Assembly (NCBI GenBank): GCA_034770075.1
Contig: CM068383.1
Span: 9,885,778-9,949,777 of the forward strand
Length of the DNA stretch: 64,000 nucleotides
Direction of reading: 5' to 3'
Source of the DNA: Aralia elata
Lineage: Eukaryota; Streptophyta; Magnoliopsida; Apiales; Araliaceae
This document shows positions 37,302-50,000 of this stretch, in pieces. The translations under genes were made by a program, and so were the position numbers. Below the pieces are notes generated by a model. The model did not search any database. It was not told the DNA's origin and saw nothing but the letters and a program-made list of their open reading frames with translations. Each line of letters opens with the position of its first letter. Within the stretch, counting starts at the first letter, position 1.

Positions 37302-38260
37302 TAACATTTAATACATTTGAAGCATTTAGACACATCATTTAGAAGTCGAACATATTTAAAAAATTTATATTTAACTCAAAAACGTAATATTTAAAATTAA
37401 ATTTAAACGTCCGCCATAAATGCTACAAACATTATATATCCAACAATCACCAAGTCAAGTCTTATTCAAAAGCGTGTGATATTTATGAGAATTGAGCAAC
37501 TTATCATCCAGGTCATCCAAATGTTATTGTAACATTCTTTCTAAATTAATTGTCTCCTTTTTCTTATCATTTTATTAAGTTTTCATAGATGAAAGTTTTT
37601 TTTTTCCTAGGGTATTGTATATAGTTGTCACACTAATTGTTAACGTGTGGAGTACAATATAAACATGATATGATATAGGGGATTACCTTATCTCTAATCT
37701 TATACAAATAATTAAATAAAACTCTATCCTAAACCCGAAAAAATACTTTTAATTTGATATATTTCCTCCGTTTTTAAAAGTATAACTTGATATACATTAT
37801 AAGAATTAGGGTTTTTATTTCTAAATAAAATAATGATAGAATTCGATTTAAAATAAAAGTCTAACTTAAACGGGAAGAAGTTAAACAAGAAAAAGGGAAT
37901 TAAAAACTATATTTTTATTTATTTATTGTAATAGACAGTATTTTGCCCCATGCATGGTTGTTTGTTAATTTGGATTAAGAATACAATGAATAGGAAATTA
38001 TTTGGATTAAGAATTAAATTAAGCATGCATGCACATGCATCCCCTTTTGCATCAAAATTGTGACTCCATTCACAAAAAGGCAGCTTGTTTGGCTTGTAGA
38101 AGGAAATTAGTTTTGATAAAGTCAAATTTATTAGGAATAAACGATATGATTACGTATAATAAGGCCAGGGATTACCCTCTTTAATCCTTTTTCTTTTATA
38201 AACGTGCGGATATGAAAATAGGTTTGGTTTAAATATTGGCCACCAATCAACTTCTATACA

Positions 38261-39300
38261 TTTGAAAATAGTTGTCATTTTATTTTATTAGACTTTACAT
38301 TTTTAGTAAAAAAAAATGTACTTTTTAAAACTTACCCAGAATCTTGCTATAAATTTATATCAATAGTAAATATTAAAATATATATTTAAATATATGGAAT
38401 AAAAGAAAATTAAAAATATTCCGCATTAATTTATTTTATTTTATTACTTAAAATTTTACGTTAATCACAATCTAATTTCGTTATAAAATTTATCAACGTA
38501 TAAATTATTTCGCTAGCTATGAACTTTCATTCTCTAGAAGTTTCGGAGGGATTTCACATAATAGCGACTAGTTCCTTTTTAAAATTATTTGATGACAAAG
38601 TCACACTAGACATGAATATGGATAACTTTCGGCTAGAAGATTGTCTCGTGTTCAAAAAATAAAATAATCCATTTTATACTGTAAGTTGAATAGTTCAATT
38701 TTAAGGTCATCCGTAGGCCTAATACCAAACAGTCCTTCTGTTTATATATGAGAGTCATATTTGGAAATAATAACAGAGACAGAGCCCTTAAGTCTCTAGC
38801 AAGGTTTTAAAACTTCAATCTTATACTATATTTAGTCTAAGACTTATATTCCCTCTCTAGCAACTAAATTAAATATAGTGTAAAAAAATTTCCTAATGGA
38901 TCCAAAAGACTATATCAAACAATCTGATTTTGGTAGATTATAATTTTTAATATACCTTAATAGGAGGGGTGGGGATAAAGAAGAAGAAGAATCAGGTTTT
39001 TTGAATTCATTAATTATTTTAATTTTTTTTATATTATAGTCTACGGGATAGTCCATCTACTGAAAGGATTGAAGACTAAAGGACGGGATAGTCCACCTGC
39101 TGGAGATACTCTAAAGACTTGAGAGAGCACAGATTAGTACTACCCTAAATGTTGATATAAAAAAAATATTAAAATTTTTATATTTGACATTTTTGCTTCA
39201 AGCCTTGCAAGATTTATGTAATTCTTGTTAATACCTTTAAATATTATCAGATTTTTTAGTTAAACTAACTAAACAATGTGGCTTCAATTGAAAATTAAAA
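38261..39300. repeat. Diverged direct duplication, block A
   Basis: Several phrases recur in the same order in block B (43491-45700): 'tttgaaaatagttgtc', 'atgaactttcattc', 'gacaaagtcaca', 'ctagaagattgtc', 'gagttgaatagttcaatt', and further on 'cttcaattgaaaa'. Block B is longer because two Stowaway elements and other DNA lie inside it. Confidence 0.7.
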
Positions 39301-39751
39301 ACACATATAAAGGCTTTTTTAAGAGATCGAAGAGAAACCGGTACATTTAGAGTCTCTTTTTATGCGTGCAAAACAACACCACGATTATAAAGGAATAGCT
39401 CGACTCACCCAGATGTATACTCAAGTTGATTCCGACTTCGACGATTTTCGAATCAAATAAAAGAAATACACTAAAATTTTAATTACGAAAGTAGATATAT
39501 TTTTATTTTCCATCTAAACTAAAGAAGAGTTTCCGAACTTCGCACAGGAAAATTATTACACCATAAGTTATTATCTTACTTACACAAATACAATCATATT
39601 AAAGGCCTACTTTTTTATTATATAAAAAATATCATGTAAGCTTATATTTTAGAATGGATATTATATGAAATAGAACTATATTATAAATGTGTGTGGAAAA
39701 GCTTATTTTTCATTGTAGCCCACAAGTAGAGTAGATGTGTTTGAATCAAGA

Positions 39752-39893
39752 AAATTCAAAGGACACAAAAGTTGGGCTACTAAATACAAATATAGTGGGC
39801 TTATGATACGCAAGTGTAGTGAATTATTATATGGGCTCTATGAAATTCAAAGGACACAAAAGTTGGGCTACTAAATACTAATATAGTGGGCTT
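39752..39893. repeat. Direct repeat, period 91 bp
   Basis: 'aaattcaaaggacacaaaag' and the next 30 bases ('..atatagtgggctt') occur at 39752 and 39843 with one or two changes. Confidence 0.9.
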
Positions 39894-40023
39894 CTAAATT
39901 TGTGTTATAGTGATAAAAGATTAACATCCTTGCCTTTTTATTTTTTCCTTCTCAACTTACAAGCAACAAGAGAGGGAGTACTCTCCATAAAATTAAATAA
40001 AATGAATGAAAAACGAAGAACAA

Positions 40024-40025
<2 letters not shown>

Positions 40026-40062
<37 letters not shown>
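40026..40062. repeat. (AT)n microsatellite
   Basis: About 18 uninterrupted AT units. Confidence 0.96.
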
Positions 40063-40066
<4 letters not shown>

Positions 40067-41114
40067 GTATACACTTCAACTAATAAAAGAAAATGATGTG
40101 TCTTACGTAGAGGTGCATTTGGGTGGATTGGGCGAATTTAAGAGTCATCTCAATCTCAAATAATACAAAATTTGTTAGGTTTGAGTTGGACAGGCTTAGA
40201 AGTCGGGCTTGACATTTGTTGCCCCAATACTAACCCATGATAAAGTTCATGGGTTTGGGCTGGGTTGAGCGAGTTTGAACGGGCTTCGACGATAATAATT
40301 AAAAAATAATTATAATAAAACTTAATTTGTCATATTTCTAGGTTGATTGAATTTTCTTTTTAAAAAAATTATAAGCAAAAAGTTAAAAGAATATTTACTA
40401 GGAACTACCAAACTCTATTGATGAGAGGGAAAAAAAACTAAAGTTATTATTAATAGTTCAAATTATGTTTGATTTGTTGCTAATATATAATACATGACAT
40501 ATTATAATATAAAATAAAATAAATATTATATAAACAGTAGAATAAGTTTTTTATATTAGCCGATAAAATACAATAGTTGATTGACCAATGTTTTTGCAAT
40601 TATGTTAATTTTAAATTTAAAAATATCTTAAATTAACTTTAAAAAGTCAATAATAATTTTATATATTAGAATAGAGCGAGTATTAGAAAGCGACATCATA
40701 ATTTTCTTTAATTTATTATCATAATTTCATTACATGAAACAACTATAAAACTAACATATAAACATGAATCAAAAACACATTCTTATTTCTCTCTTTCGTA
40801 TTATCCTAATGTGTTAATTTCTTTTAATATATATTTAATAGGAATAATTTAATATCACATCCTTACTGCAAATTTGTTACATCACGACTTGTACCGCATA
40901 TTATGCCCACTTGATAATAAGTAACACATAAATTATATTTGGATCTTAACTTCAAAAACGAATTTTGGTTTTCAAAATTTTGAACACGTATCTATTTGAG
41001 TCACTTATTTATAAGATTTCTCAAACTAACGGTTTTTCCAAATTAGGATAAGAATTGCACCTAAAAAACAAATCTTGATAAGAAGTTTGACTTGGCCAGG
41101 TGGTAGAATATCAC

Positions 41115-41390
41115 TTCAACGTCCGGTCAAGTTGTCCGACGATCGGTCAAACTGTTTGGTATAATAAGTTGTCGATTAATATTTGGTCGAGTTGTATGGT
41201 GTTTGGTGTGATAAGTTGTCGATCAACGTCCGAATGAGCTGTCCGACATCCTGTTAACCTGTCTGATGTTTAGTGTGACAAATTGTCCAATGTCCGGTCA
41301 AGTTGTTTGGTGTGATGAGTTATCAATCAACGTCCGGATGAGCTGTCCGACATTCGATCAAGACGTCCAATTGAGCTGTTCGAAGTTCTA
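41115..41390. repeat. Degenerate minisatellite
   Basis: Variants of 'gtccggtcaagttgtccgac' and 'gtttggtgtgataagttgtc' alternate. The segment starting 'gtttggtgtgat' at 41201 recurs at 41305, a 104-bp period, and a shorter step of about 50 bp is visible. It is more GC-rich than its surroundings and non-coding. Confidence 0.8.
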
Positions 41391-42051
41391 GTTAAATTAA
41401 TCTTAGAATTATACATGAATATAAAAAGTGTTATACTTCTACTTAAATTCTAGGCATATATCAAAGACCAAAACTAAAAAACCAAGTTTTGTCATATTAT
41501 GTATTTATATAAATATGGATATATCTTCTACTTAATAGATATCTAATGAATAAAAAATGGAGAATTGAAATAAAAAAATTTTAAGTAGGAAAACATAAAT
41601 TATATTTATTTATTATGTCACATAAAATGCATTCATGTAACTTTACTTTAACAACTAATATTAATTGTAACTAGAATTAATTGCAAGTGGTATATTTTAC
41701 ATCATCATTACCAAAAAAAAGAGGCATAATTAATATTATAACTAGAAATATAATTTTAATACAAAATAAGTCTTATAATGAATCAATATTTAATTAAAAT
41801 GTACGAGTCTATAAATATTTCAAATATATTATAAATAAGAACTATATTCTGTGTATTAAAAAATTAAGAATATCTCTTTAATAATGACAATTAGGATAAT
41901 GAGTCATTCCAATGAAATTATAGATAATTGTTCAAAAAATTTAAAATTAAAAAATTAAAAACAAAAAGTAATTATTGAGTGAGTCAACTCAATACCAACC
42001 CGGTCAATAGTTTGTCATTACTCTAATTATATATAGTACTAGTATGGTAAC

Positions 42052-43112
42052 TGATAGACACATTTTTTATACATTTTATTATTCCCATATTTATTATTTT
42101 ATATGTTTATTTTATTTAATTAATGCATTTTAGTTTATTTTGTAGGATTTATCTTATTTATCTTGGTGAACAAGTAAAAGATAATTGTTGCAGCTTTTAA
42201 AGATGGAAAAGGACTCTTGGGAGATTACTATGTAGAGATTGAAGTTCAGAAGGAAAGAGGATAATAAAAAGGAAACAAAAGAGGCCAAGTTCAATGAATC
42301 TAAATTAGGGCACAAATTTATTTTCCCTATAAATAGGTCTCTTGTTTTAGAAAGAAGGGCATCACTTGTTATTTTCTTTTCCTTAGTTTTTCGCTGGTGT
42401 AGAAGGGAGAGTTATTTAGCAATTGAGAGCTTTGTTTTTCCTCTTATTCCGTTCATGTGTGGTACTAGTGTCAGGGAGTATTTGTAACTTTCTTTTATTT
42501 TAATAGAAATTCTCTTTTTAATTATTGTTTTTATTTCATGCAATTATTATTAGTAGTTTTAATTTTGAATTTGTTGGTTTTAATTTTCATGGCTAGCTAA
42601 ATTTCTAATATCTAGGATGATGATGAAATTAGGTATAACATATTAATTAATTTCTTTTCGTTCCGAAATTAGTGCCTAATTATTTTCGCCTTCATATTTT
42701 CCTTCGCATTAATTGCATATGATTCTTATATTGATTGCGAGGTTTTGATAAGTTATAGTTAATCTGTGAATTTTTCATAACTTATGTTTGCCCATATTAA
42801 TTATATGAATCATTATTTTTAAAGGGAAGGGAAAATAATTTGGGAATTAATTGAAAAAGTAAGAAATTATTATTTATGTTAGTGCTTAGTGGATTCGGAT
42901 TCCTATGTAGCTTTTCTCATTACTAGTTTTCATTAATTTTTAATTTGCATTATTTAGTTAATTAATCATCTCCACCATATTTATTTCTAATTCGCCTAAA
43001 ATATTACTTAAGGATACATTGAAATTAATCTAGTCTCTGTGGGTTCGACATGTACTTGCCAGTTCTTCAACTTGACACTGTGCACTTGCAGTTACATAAT
43101 TTTATCACATCA
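42052..43112 (+). mobile_element. Solo LTR, probably Ty3/gypsy
   Basis: The 1061-bp unit starts TGATAGACAC, ends TATCACATCA, and is flanked by the 5-bp direct repeat GTAAC (42047-42051 and 43113-43117). Near its 3' end 'tctctgtgggttcgac..acttgcc' resembles the U5 end of Tat/Athila-type LTRs. A likely promoter stretch is 'ctataaataggtctc' at 42332. No internal domain or second LTR is present, so this is the product of LTR-LTR recombination. Lineage assignment is from memory. Confidence 0.88.
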
Positions 43113-43117
43113 GTAAC

Positions 43118-43490
43118 CTATGTGAAGCACGAGCCGCATTTGAATGAGATTTTAATTTTTTTTATTAAAAATTAAGAAATAGTTTAAAAAATAATTTTAA
43201 ATTAAAAATTCATATATTAATATAAAATAGTTTAATCAAAATAAGAGTTTATATATATATATATCTTTAATGATGACAATTATGATAATGATTGAGGTGT
43301 TTGGACTTAATCTTAACGCATTTCAATAAAATTAGACATAATTAGAAAAAAAAATTATTGATTGAGTCAACTTATGGCCAACTAAAATCGTCCTAATTAA
43401 CCCAGCAATGTAATTCAGCAACTCGACCTATTTAACTCCGTCAATGGTTCGTCATTACTCCAATTATATATAGTAATAGATAGATATAGA
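43118..43490. repeat. Diverged copy of the DNA left of the solo LTR
   Basis: 'tttaatgatgacaattatgataatga', 'tgagtcaact', 'gtcaatggttcgtcattactc' and 'aattatatatagta' repeat in order the sequence at 41876-42040. The solo LTR is inserted at the end of the first copy. Confidence 0.75.
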
Positions 43491-44197
43491 TTTGAAAATA
43501 GTTGTCGACTAATTTTATTTTATTATTAATTTACATTTTTTGAGTAAAAAATGCATTTTTTAAAACTATTACTATGTATTATAAAAGTTTTTTACTGAAT
43601 TACGTTTGTGACATATATCAATATATGTGATTGGATATGATTATTAGATTGACCCACTATATCAAACATATCGTTAAAATATTATCAACTAAAGTTAATC
43701 ACGTAAACTCACAACAAACAAATCGACATATAAAGTCGTAAAATATATCATTTTCTTTTTGTAAAACTGATATAAATATATATAGAGTAAAATATGAACT
43801 TTCATTCATTAGAAGTTTGGAAGGGATTTAACATAATAGCAACTATTTCCTTTTTAAAATTAGTTGAGGACAAAGTCACATTGGGCATGAATCTGGATAA
43901 CTTTCAGCTAGAAGATTGTCGCATTTACAACAAATAAATGATAATAAATAAATTTTATAGTGTGAGTTGAATAGTTCAATTATAATTTTCAAATTATTTG
44001 ATTTGTTATGTTTTTTATTTATTCAATAAGCTTTGTCTATAATACATTTAGAAATAATTTTCAACAATAAATGTTTTATTAAATGTGTTCTAAAAAAATA
44101 TTTATGTGTATGGAAAATTATTAAGTTAATAAGATTCTAATTTTTGAAAAGAAATGGAGGAACTTTGATATTGAGTATTATTTGGAGTTCCAAAATA

Positions 44198-44454
44198 CTC
44201 CCTCCGTCTCAAATTAATTGCTCAATTTTGACTTTTTAAAGTCAAATTGACTATTTTTAAAACTAATCTTTTTACTATTTTTGTTAACATATAGGTGAAG
44301 ATATTATAACCAAAAAAAGTATATACAATTTATTACTAATTTCAATTTTTATAATTTTATAAATATATTTATATATGCTTAATTATTAATTTTAAAAATA
44401 GTCAATTTGACTTAAAAAAATTCTAAAAAAACAATTAATTTATGACGGAAGTAG
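44198..44454. mobile_element. Stowaway-like MITE, family A copy 2
   Basis: A 257-bp element flanked by TA, begins CTCCCTCCGTCTC and ends GACGGAAGTAG. Interior nearly the same as the copy at 44593 and, reversed, that at 20509. Confidence 0.93.
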
Positions 44455-44592
44455 TAATATTTTTAGGCAGCACTGTGTGCGGGCGGCGTATATGGAAGTT
44501 GGAGTCTTCACAATTGGATTATTAAGGGACTTGTTTGTTACCTTGAGTAAACTTCAACTTGCTTCTATAAATTTTCTTGTTTATAAATTATA

Positions 44593-44849
44593 CTTCCTCC
44601 GTCCTAAATTAATTGTTTAATTTTGATCATTTTAAGTCAAATTGACTTTTTTTAGAACTAATCTTTTTATTATTTTTGTTAAAACATAGGTGAAGAGATT
44701 ATAACCAAAAGAAAGTATATACAATTTATTACTAATTTCAATTTTTATAATTTTAGAAATATATTTATATATGCTTAATTATTAATTTTAAAAATAGTCA
44801 ATTTGATTTAAAAAAGTCTTAAAAAATAATTAATTTGGGACGGAGGGAG
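44593..44849. mobile_element. Stowaway-like MITE, family A copy 3
   Basis: A 257-bp element flanked by TA, begins CTTCCTCCGTCC and ends GGGACGGAGGGAG. Same orientation as copy 2, 395 bp downstream of it. Confidence 0.93.
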
Positions 44850-45335
44850 TAATATAATCGTTTAACTTTAAAAAATGACTGTGACACTCCGATCTCACTT
44901 TGAAATATTCGAGAAATTTTTTGTCTATATATAAAGAATTAAATTACTAATAATAATATGTTTAATTATAATTTTTTGAGTGAATTTATGGTGGGCTAAG
45001 ATGATCTTTTGGGTAAAAATATGATGGACTAAGATAACTTTTTGACTGAACATGTGATAAGCTTAAGATGACATTTTGGCTCAACATGTGATGGACTAAA
45101 ATGACCAAAGAATATTCTATAAGACCAGTGGTTTAAGGTCTTATTGGATAAATTCGATTTGATTTAAACTTGAGATTTGACTCAAATTTATTTCAAACTC
45201 CTGATTTGACTCGGGTTGGGTCGTTTCAATGATTGTTTCTTTTGTTTTTGGTAAAATAAAGTTACATAGTAGGAATTTTTATATTTTTTTAGTTTATTTT
45301 CTTTTTGGTAAAAGGAAGTTACTTGGTTTCTTTAC

Positions 45336-45339
<4 letters not shown>

Positions 45340-45375
<36 letters not shown>
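45340..45375. repeat. Poly-T run of about 36
   Basis: Uninterrupted T. It may be the A-tail of a retroposon on the minus strand, but no body or target duplication was identified. Confidence 0.95.
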
Positions 45376-45378
<3 letters not shown>

Positions 45379-45724
45379 TAAAAGGAAGTCACATAATAAA
45401 GGTAAATTTCTTCTTGATTCCCGTAGTTTTCTTTCAAGCCTCTCTGTCAGACTCCCAAAAAAAATAGAATTTTTTTTTAGAAAAACGCATATGATAATTG
45501 TGAGATTGAACTTAGAATAGAGACGGAGACCTTAACGACCTGAGAGGATCCATGACACCCTAAATTGAGATAAAAAAATTACAACCATTGCATTTAATAT
45601 TTTTGCTGCTTTATGTTTTAAAATTGCTCTAATTCATTCAGAAAATTATTAGATTTTTCAAATAAACCTAACTAGAAAAGAAGTCACTTCAATTGAAAAA
45701 ATTAGGGGCAACAACTTTGTGGTG

Positions 45725-45930
45725 TTAGGCGAATCCGTGTCGTGTCGAATCTATGATATAATACTAAAACTGTCAACATGAACACGACACGAATAATTAT
45801 ACGTGTCAAAATAGTAAACACGTACACGACTTGTTTATTAAACGGGTGACACGACACGATTCGTTTAACACGTTTATTAAACGTGTCGTGTCACCTGCAT
45901 TACATTACACGATTCGTTGACATGTTTAAA
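45725..45930. repeat. CGTGTCGTGTC-rich repeat stretch
   Basis: Both orientations of 'cacgacacg' occur repeatedly, with a palindrome around 'aaacgtgtcgtgtca' near 45887. Such stretches are frequent remnants of plant transposons; no ends found. Confidence 0.65.
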
Positions 45931-46209
45931 GACATATTTACATTACCTGTTAACAATCCTTTTAAATATAAAAAAATTATAAAATAATCAAATTTCAAGC
46001 ACTGAATCCAACTATCTTAATGACAATAATAAACCTTCTAAAGTCTGGTATTCATAGGCTAATAATAGATAAATTACATCCCAAATCCAATTGTTTACTT
46101 CCATAATTCATACTTCAAATTAAAGAAAAAACAGAGTCTTGAAAAAGTCCAATTTTCAGTCCAACAAACAACTTGACGTGTCCTTGATTCTTCAAATTAG
46201 TGGTGTAAT

Positions 46210-46472
46210 TTGAGTTATAAAAATAAAAAAATTAAATTATTTTACTATGTTTATTGTTTAGCAGATTTGAATTCCTACATTGCTTCTTTATTATTAGTTT
46301 TCATATTCTAATTAGTTTAATTAGTGTTTGATTATAGTTAATCAAATTCTCCATCTTTATTTATAATTTGTCTGAAATACATATTAAGAATACTTTAAAA
46401 TTAATCTAGTCTCTGTGATCCGACTTGTACTTGTCAGTTATTTAATTTGATACTACATATTTTTATCACATC
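46210..46472 (+). mobile_element. Truncated LTR related to the solo LTR at 42052
   Basis: It matches the last 260 bp or so of the solo LTR: 'gattgaattcctac..gcttcttt' like 'ggattcctatgtagctttt', then 'aattaatctagtctctgtg', 'gacttgtacttg', and ends 'tttttatcacatca'. The 5' part is missing. Confidence 0.75.
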
Positions 46473-46729
46473 AATAATGAAAAATGATATATAAAAATAT
46501 TATTATTTTTGTTACAAATAAACGAATAAACTACACTTAATTACATAATATGTCATTATGTCCGATCACAACATTTTTTCATCGCAAGATATAACAAAAC
46601 TCAATAACAAATGAACAATTAAAATTACAATGAAATAATTGTAATATATCTATAAAAGATATTTTCTTCTTTTTATTTTTTTAATTTTTGTAACTTCCCA
46701 ACTAAAGAAAATAAATATAATTATTTTCA

Positions 46730-47050
46730 TTACTCTCCCTCCCCTCTAAATAATTTCCCCATCAAGAAAAAACAAAAATATATCTCTTCCTATATTTTCT
46801 CTACCAATAAGAGGTACACTTCCTTTCCTTCCATTTCTCCTCATTTTAGAAATTCGTTGACTCCCGAGTATACCGAACTTTCCCAGAACAGGATACATTT
46901 AACCGTAGTCTGTAGTAGCCCTTTCCATTTTCTCTCTCTTCCTCTCTTTTCCACTCCCTTTCTCACTAGAACCACTACTTCTACTGCTATTAGGGTTTAT
47001 CAAGTGAAATTCCTGTTACTTTTTTTTTCTTCTCTCTCCTCTCTTCAACA
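46730..47050 (+). promoter_or_regulatory. Leader and proximal promoter of the NAD-malic enzyme gene
   Basis: Pyrimidine-rich tracts ('ctctctcttcctctctttt' near 46931 and 'tcttctctctcctctcttc' near 47028) directly precede the start codon at 47051, as in many plant leaders. 'ctctaaataattt' near 46745 is a possible TATA area. Start site not determined. Confidence 0.4.
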
Positions 47051-50000
47051 ATGGTGATTTCTTCTCGCCAGTTGAGGTTATCTTCCTCTTTGATCAAACG
47101 TTTACAGTACAGAATCACCGCTGAAAATAGTTCTAGATCTTTCACAACTACGGAGGGCCATCGCCCTACCATTGTTCATAAGCGCAGTCTCGATATTCTT
47201 CACGATCCATGGTTCAACAAGGTAAAATTTTCAAATCTCAATTCTCAACTACTTTTGAGTTTCTTCTGAATTTGAAGTTGTACTTGCGGAATTCTATAGA
47301 TCGGATCAATTGTTCTGTTTTTGTTAGCTCAATCTTAGTGTTTTGTTTTTTACTCAATTGTTCCCTATTAAGATTGGATCATCATATTTGTATTTACTTG
47401 CTTTTGTTAGTTAGTTGATTTTATAGGCTGGAATTTTGGATTTTCTAATAGATTCTGCTGATTCAGTTCATAAAAAGCAATTAGAATTACTACATTTGGT
47501 TCACTGCAGAACTCCTAACATTATGGAATTGGCAACTGTTGCTCTTACTTTAAAATTGTTGTTTTGAATGTTCAAGCTTGTGCTACTTTCTATTACCTTA
47601 AGACAGATTCGACTTGAGCTAAGGGATGGCCTACTGAATATGAAAAATGGTCAAATGCTGTTGAAGGTTTGAAGGGTGTCAGGGAGAAAAAAGATAGTAG
47701 AATCTATACCCACAACACAACAACCAAAAAGACCTATCTCCTTATCCCTCCAACACATCCTAAATAATAATATAAACTACCGACATAGAAAGAAAAGTAG
47801 GCATAAGTTCCTAAAGTATCAACCTTCAAGAAGCCTTGAGCCAAGACATAAGTGTGCCATTATCAGTTAGTAAGAAGACTGACATAAGTCCCTAATTTAC
47901 TTCATCCTCCTAAGATGAATACCATTTTCTCTCTATGCCTATCAAGAAGAGCTCAATTTGCCTATTCATAAGTCAACTCACCAACAACTTGTATCCCAAA
48001 CTAGTTTCCATTCACAATTCTTTTCAAAATTAAGCTCGAGAAACGAAGCCTTATGTCTATCATCTGCACATCTTCTTGCTGTAAGTGGTGCAGGCAACAC
48101 CTATCTCAACCTTCTGGACAAAATAATTTTAATTGTGTAAGATTCAAAATATTATCGTCAAGACAATAACATATTCAGGAATGCGAAAACCCCAAAGGGT
48201 GGGAGAAACGACAGAGGACATGAGGAACAACCTCAAGGTCGCTGGTTCCAATCCCCCATACTTGGGGTCCAAAATTCCTATAAACAAAAGTATAAGTAAA
48301 AACCTTCACGAATGTAAAGGAGTGGGACCTCACATGATATGATTAAATTTGAGGATGGTAGGAAAATGAGCATAGAAATGGCAAATAAATCACACCAAGC
48401 TAAGGAACTCCTTCTCTCTCACTTATTAGTGAAGAGAAACTGGTGGAGGTGCTAGGCAATAAAAAGCTCAAGAAGGACTACTTGGTTCCATTGTTCGAAA
48501 AAGCGTTTGAGGCGCATGCCTCAAGGCGCGCCTTGTGGCGAGGCGGGAGGTTCATGGCGCGAGGCCTACGCTTCCAGAGAATAATTACAGGCGTGTGCTT
48601 AATTTGCCTGAGGCTTGCGCCTCGTGGCGTTGCGCCTCAAGGCGTAATAAGGCGTACGCCTTGCTTCAAACCCGACCCAAATTGAAAAAGGGTTAAAAAA
48701 AAGAAAAACGACGACGTTAGAAGTTAAAAGAAGTGAGAAGAAGGATACTGCCCAGTCGAAGTTGTAGATCGAAGAGACGAAGACGCAGAGAGTTGGGAAG
48801 AAGTCGAAGATCGAAGTCGAAGAAGAAGATCGCAGTCGGCGAGAGGCTGCGAGCCTGCGATGGCGAGGCTGCGAAGAAGAAGATCGGCGAAGATCGGCGA
48901 CGGCAGGTATGTACACCGAGTCTCCGACGCGACTTTTTTTTTTGCTTATCCTTTTACTCAAGTTCCTGCTGCTCTGCTGTACTGATACATATATCATTTA
49001 GACTTGCACAGTTGCACGATAAGGAAGAATTGAAGACATACATATTATATAAATATAAAGTATAAACTGTGTTGTAGTCTGTGTTCATGTTTATATTATA
49101 GATTATTATATATTATATTTAAGTTCATCTGTTCATATTATATATTATATTTATATTTATATTTTAATGTATGTATAAATATAAATATAATATATAAACA
49201 TACATTAAAATTAAAATGTATAAATATAATATATAATGTTATTCATTCATTTAAAAATATTAAATATGTTCATATTTTTAATGATGTTATTCACTTCATT
49301 TAAAAATATTATATTTAAGTTCTGAGTTCTGACTTATATTTATACATACATTAAAATTAAAATGTATAAATATAATATATAATGTTATCCACTTCATTTA
49401 AAAATATTAAATATGTTCATTTTTTTAATAATGTTATTCACTTCATTTAAAAATATTATATTTAAGTTCTGAGTGATATTTATACATACATACATTAAAA
49501 TTTATAAATATAATATATAATGTTATTCACTTCATTTAAAAATATTAAATATGTTCATTTTTTTTAATAATGTTATTCACTTCATTTAAAAATATTATAT
49601 TTAAGTTCTGACTGATATTTATACATACATACATTAAAATTAAAATGTATAAATATAATATATAATGTTATTCACTTCATTTAAAAATATTAAATATGTT
49701 CATTTTTTTTAATAATGTTATTCACTTTCATTTAAAAATATTATATTTAAGTTCTGACAAATATTTATACATACATACATTAAAATTAAAATGTATAAAT
49801 ATAATATATAATGTTATTCACTTCATTTAAAAATATTAAATATGTTCATTTTTTTTTAATAATGTTATTCACTTCATTTAAAAATATTATATTTAAGTTC
49901 TGACTGATATTTATACATACATACGTTAAAATTAAAATGTATAAATATAATATATAATGTTATTCACTTCATTTAAAAATATTAAATATGTTCAGTTTTT

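Larger units (their letters stand above)
37302..42046. other. AT-rich spacer with old duplications
   Basis: No gene seen. Contains block A of a direct duplication (38261-39300), a 91-bp-period repeat (39752-39893), an (AT)n tract (40026-40062) and a degenerate minisatellite (41115-41390). At 40105-40290, 'gggttgggc'-like phrases resemble low-copy transposon debris. Confidence 0.55.
43491..45700. repeat. Diverged direct duplication, block B
   Basis: Homologous in patches to 38261-39300 (see there). Two Stowaway elements at 44198 and 44593, and a poly-T run at 45340, interrupt it. No gene seen. Confidence 0.65.

Noticed and set aside
48180..48340. tRNA-like B-box 'ggttccaatccc' suggesting a SINE
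   Set aside because: No convincing A-box, tail or target duplication could be found around it.
49235..50000. CRISPR-like array
   Set aside because: Units are contiguous with no unique spacers, and the host is a plant nuclear genome.
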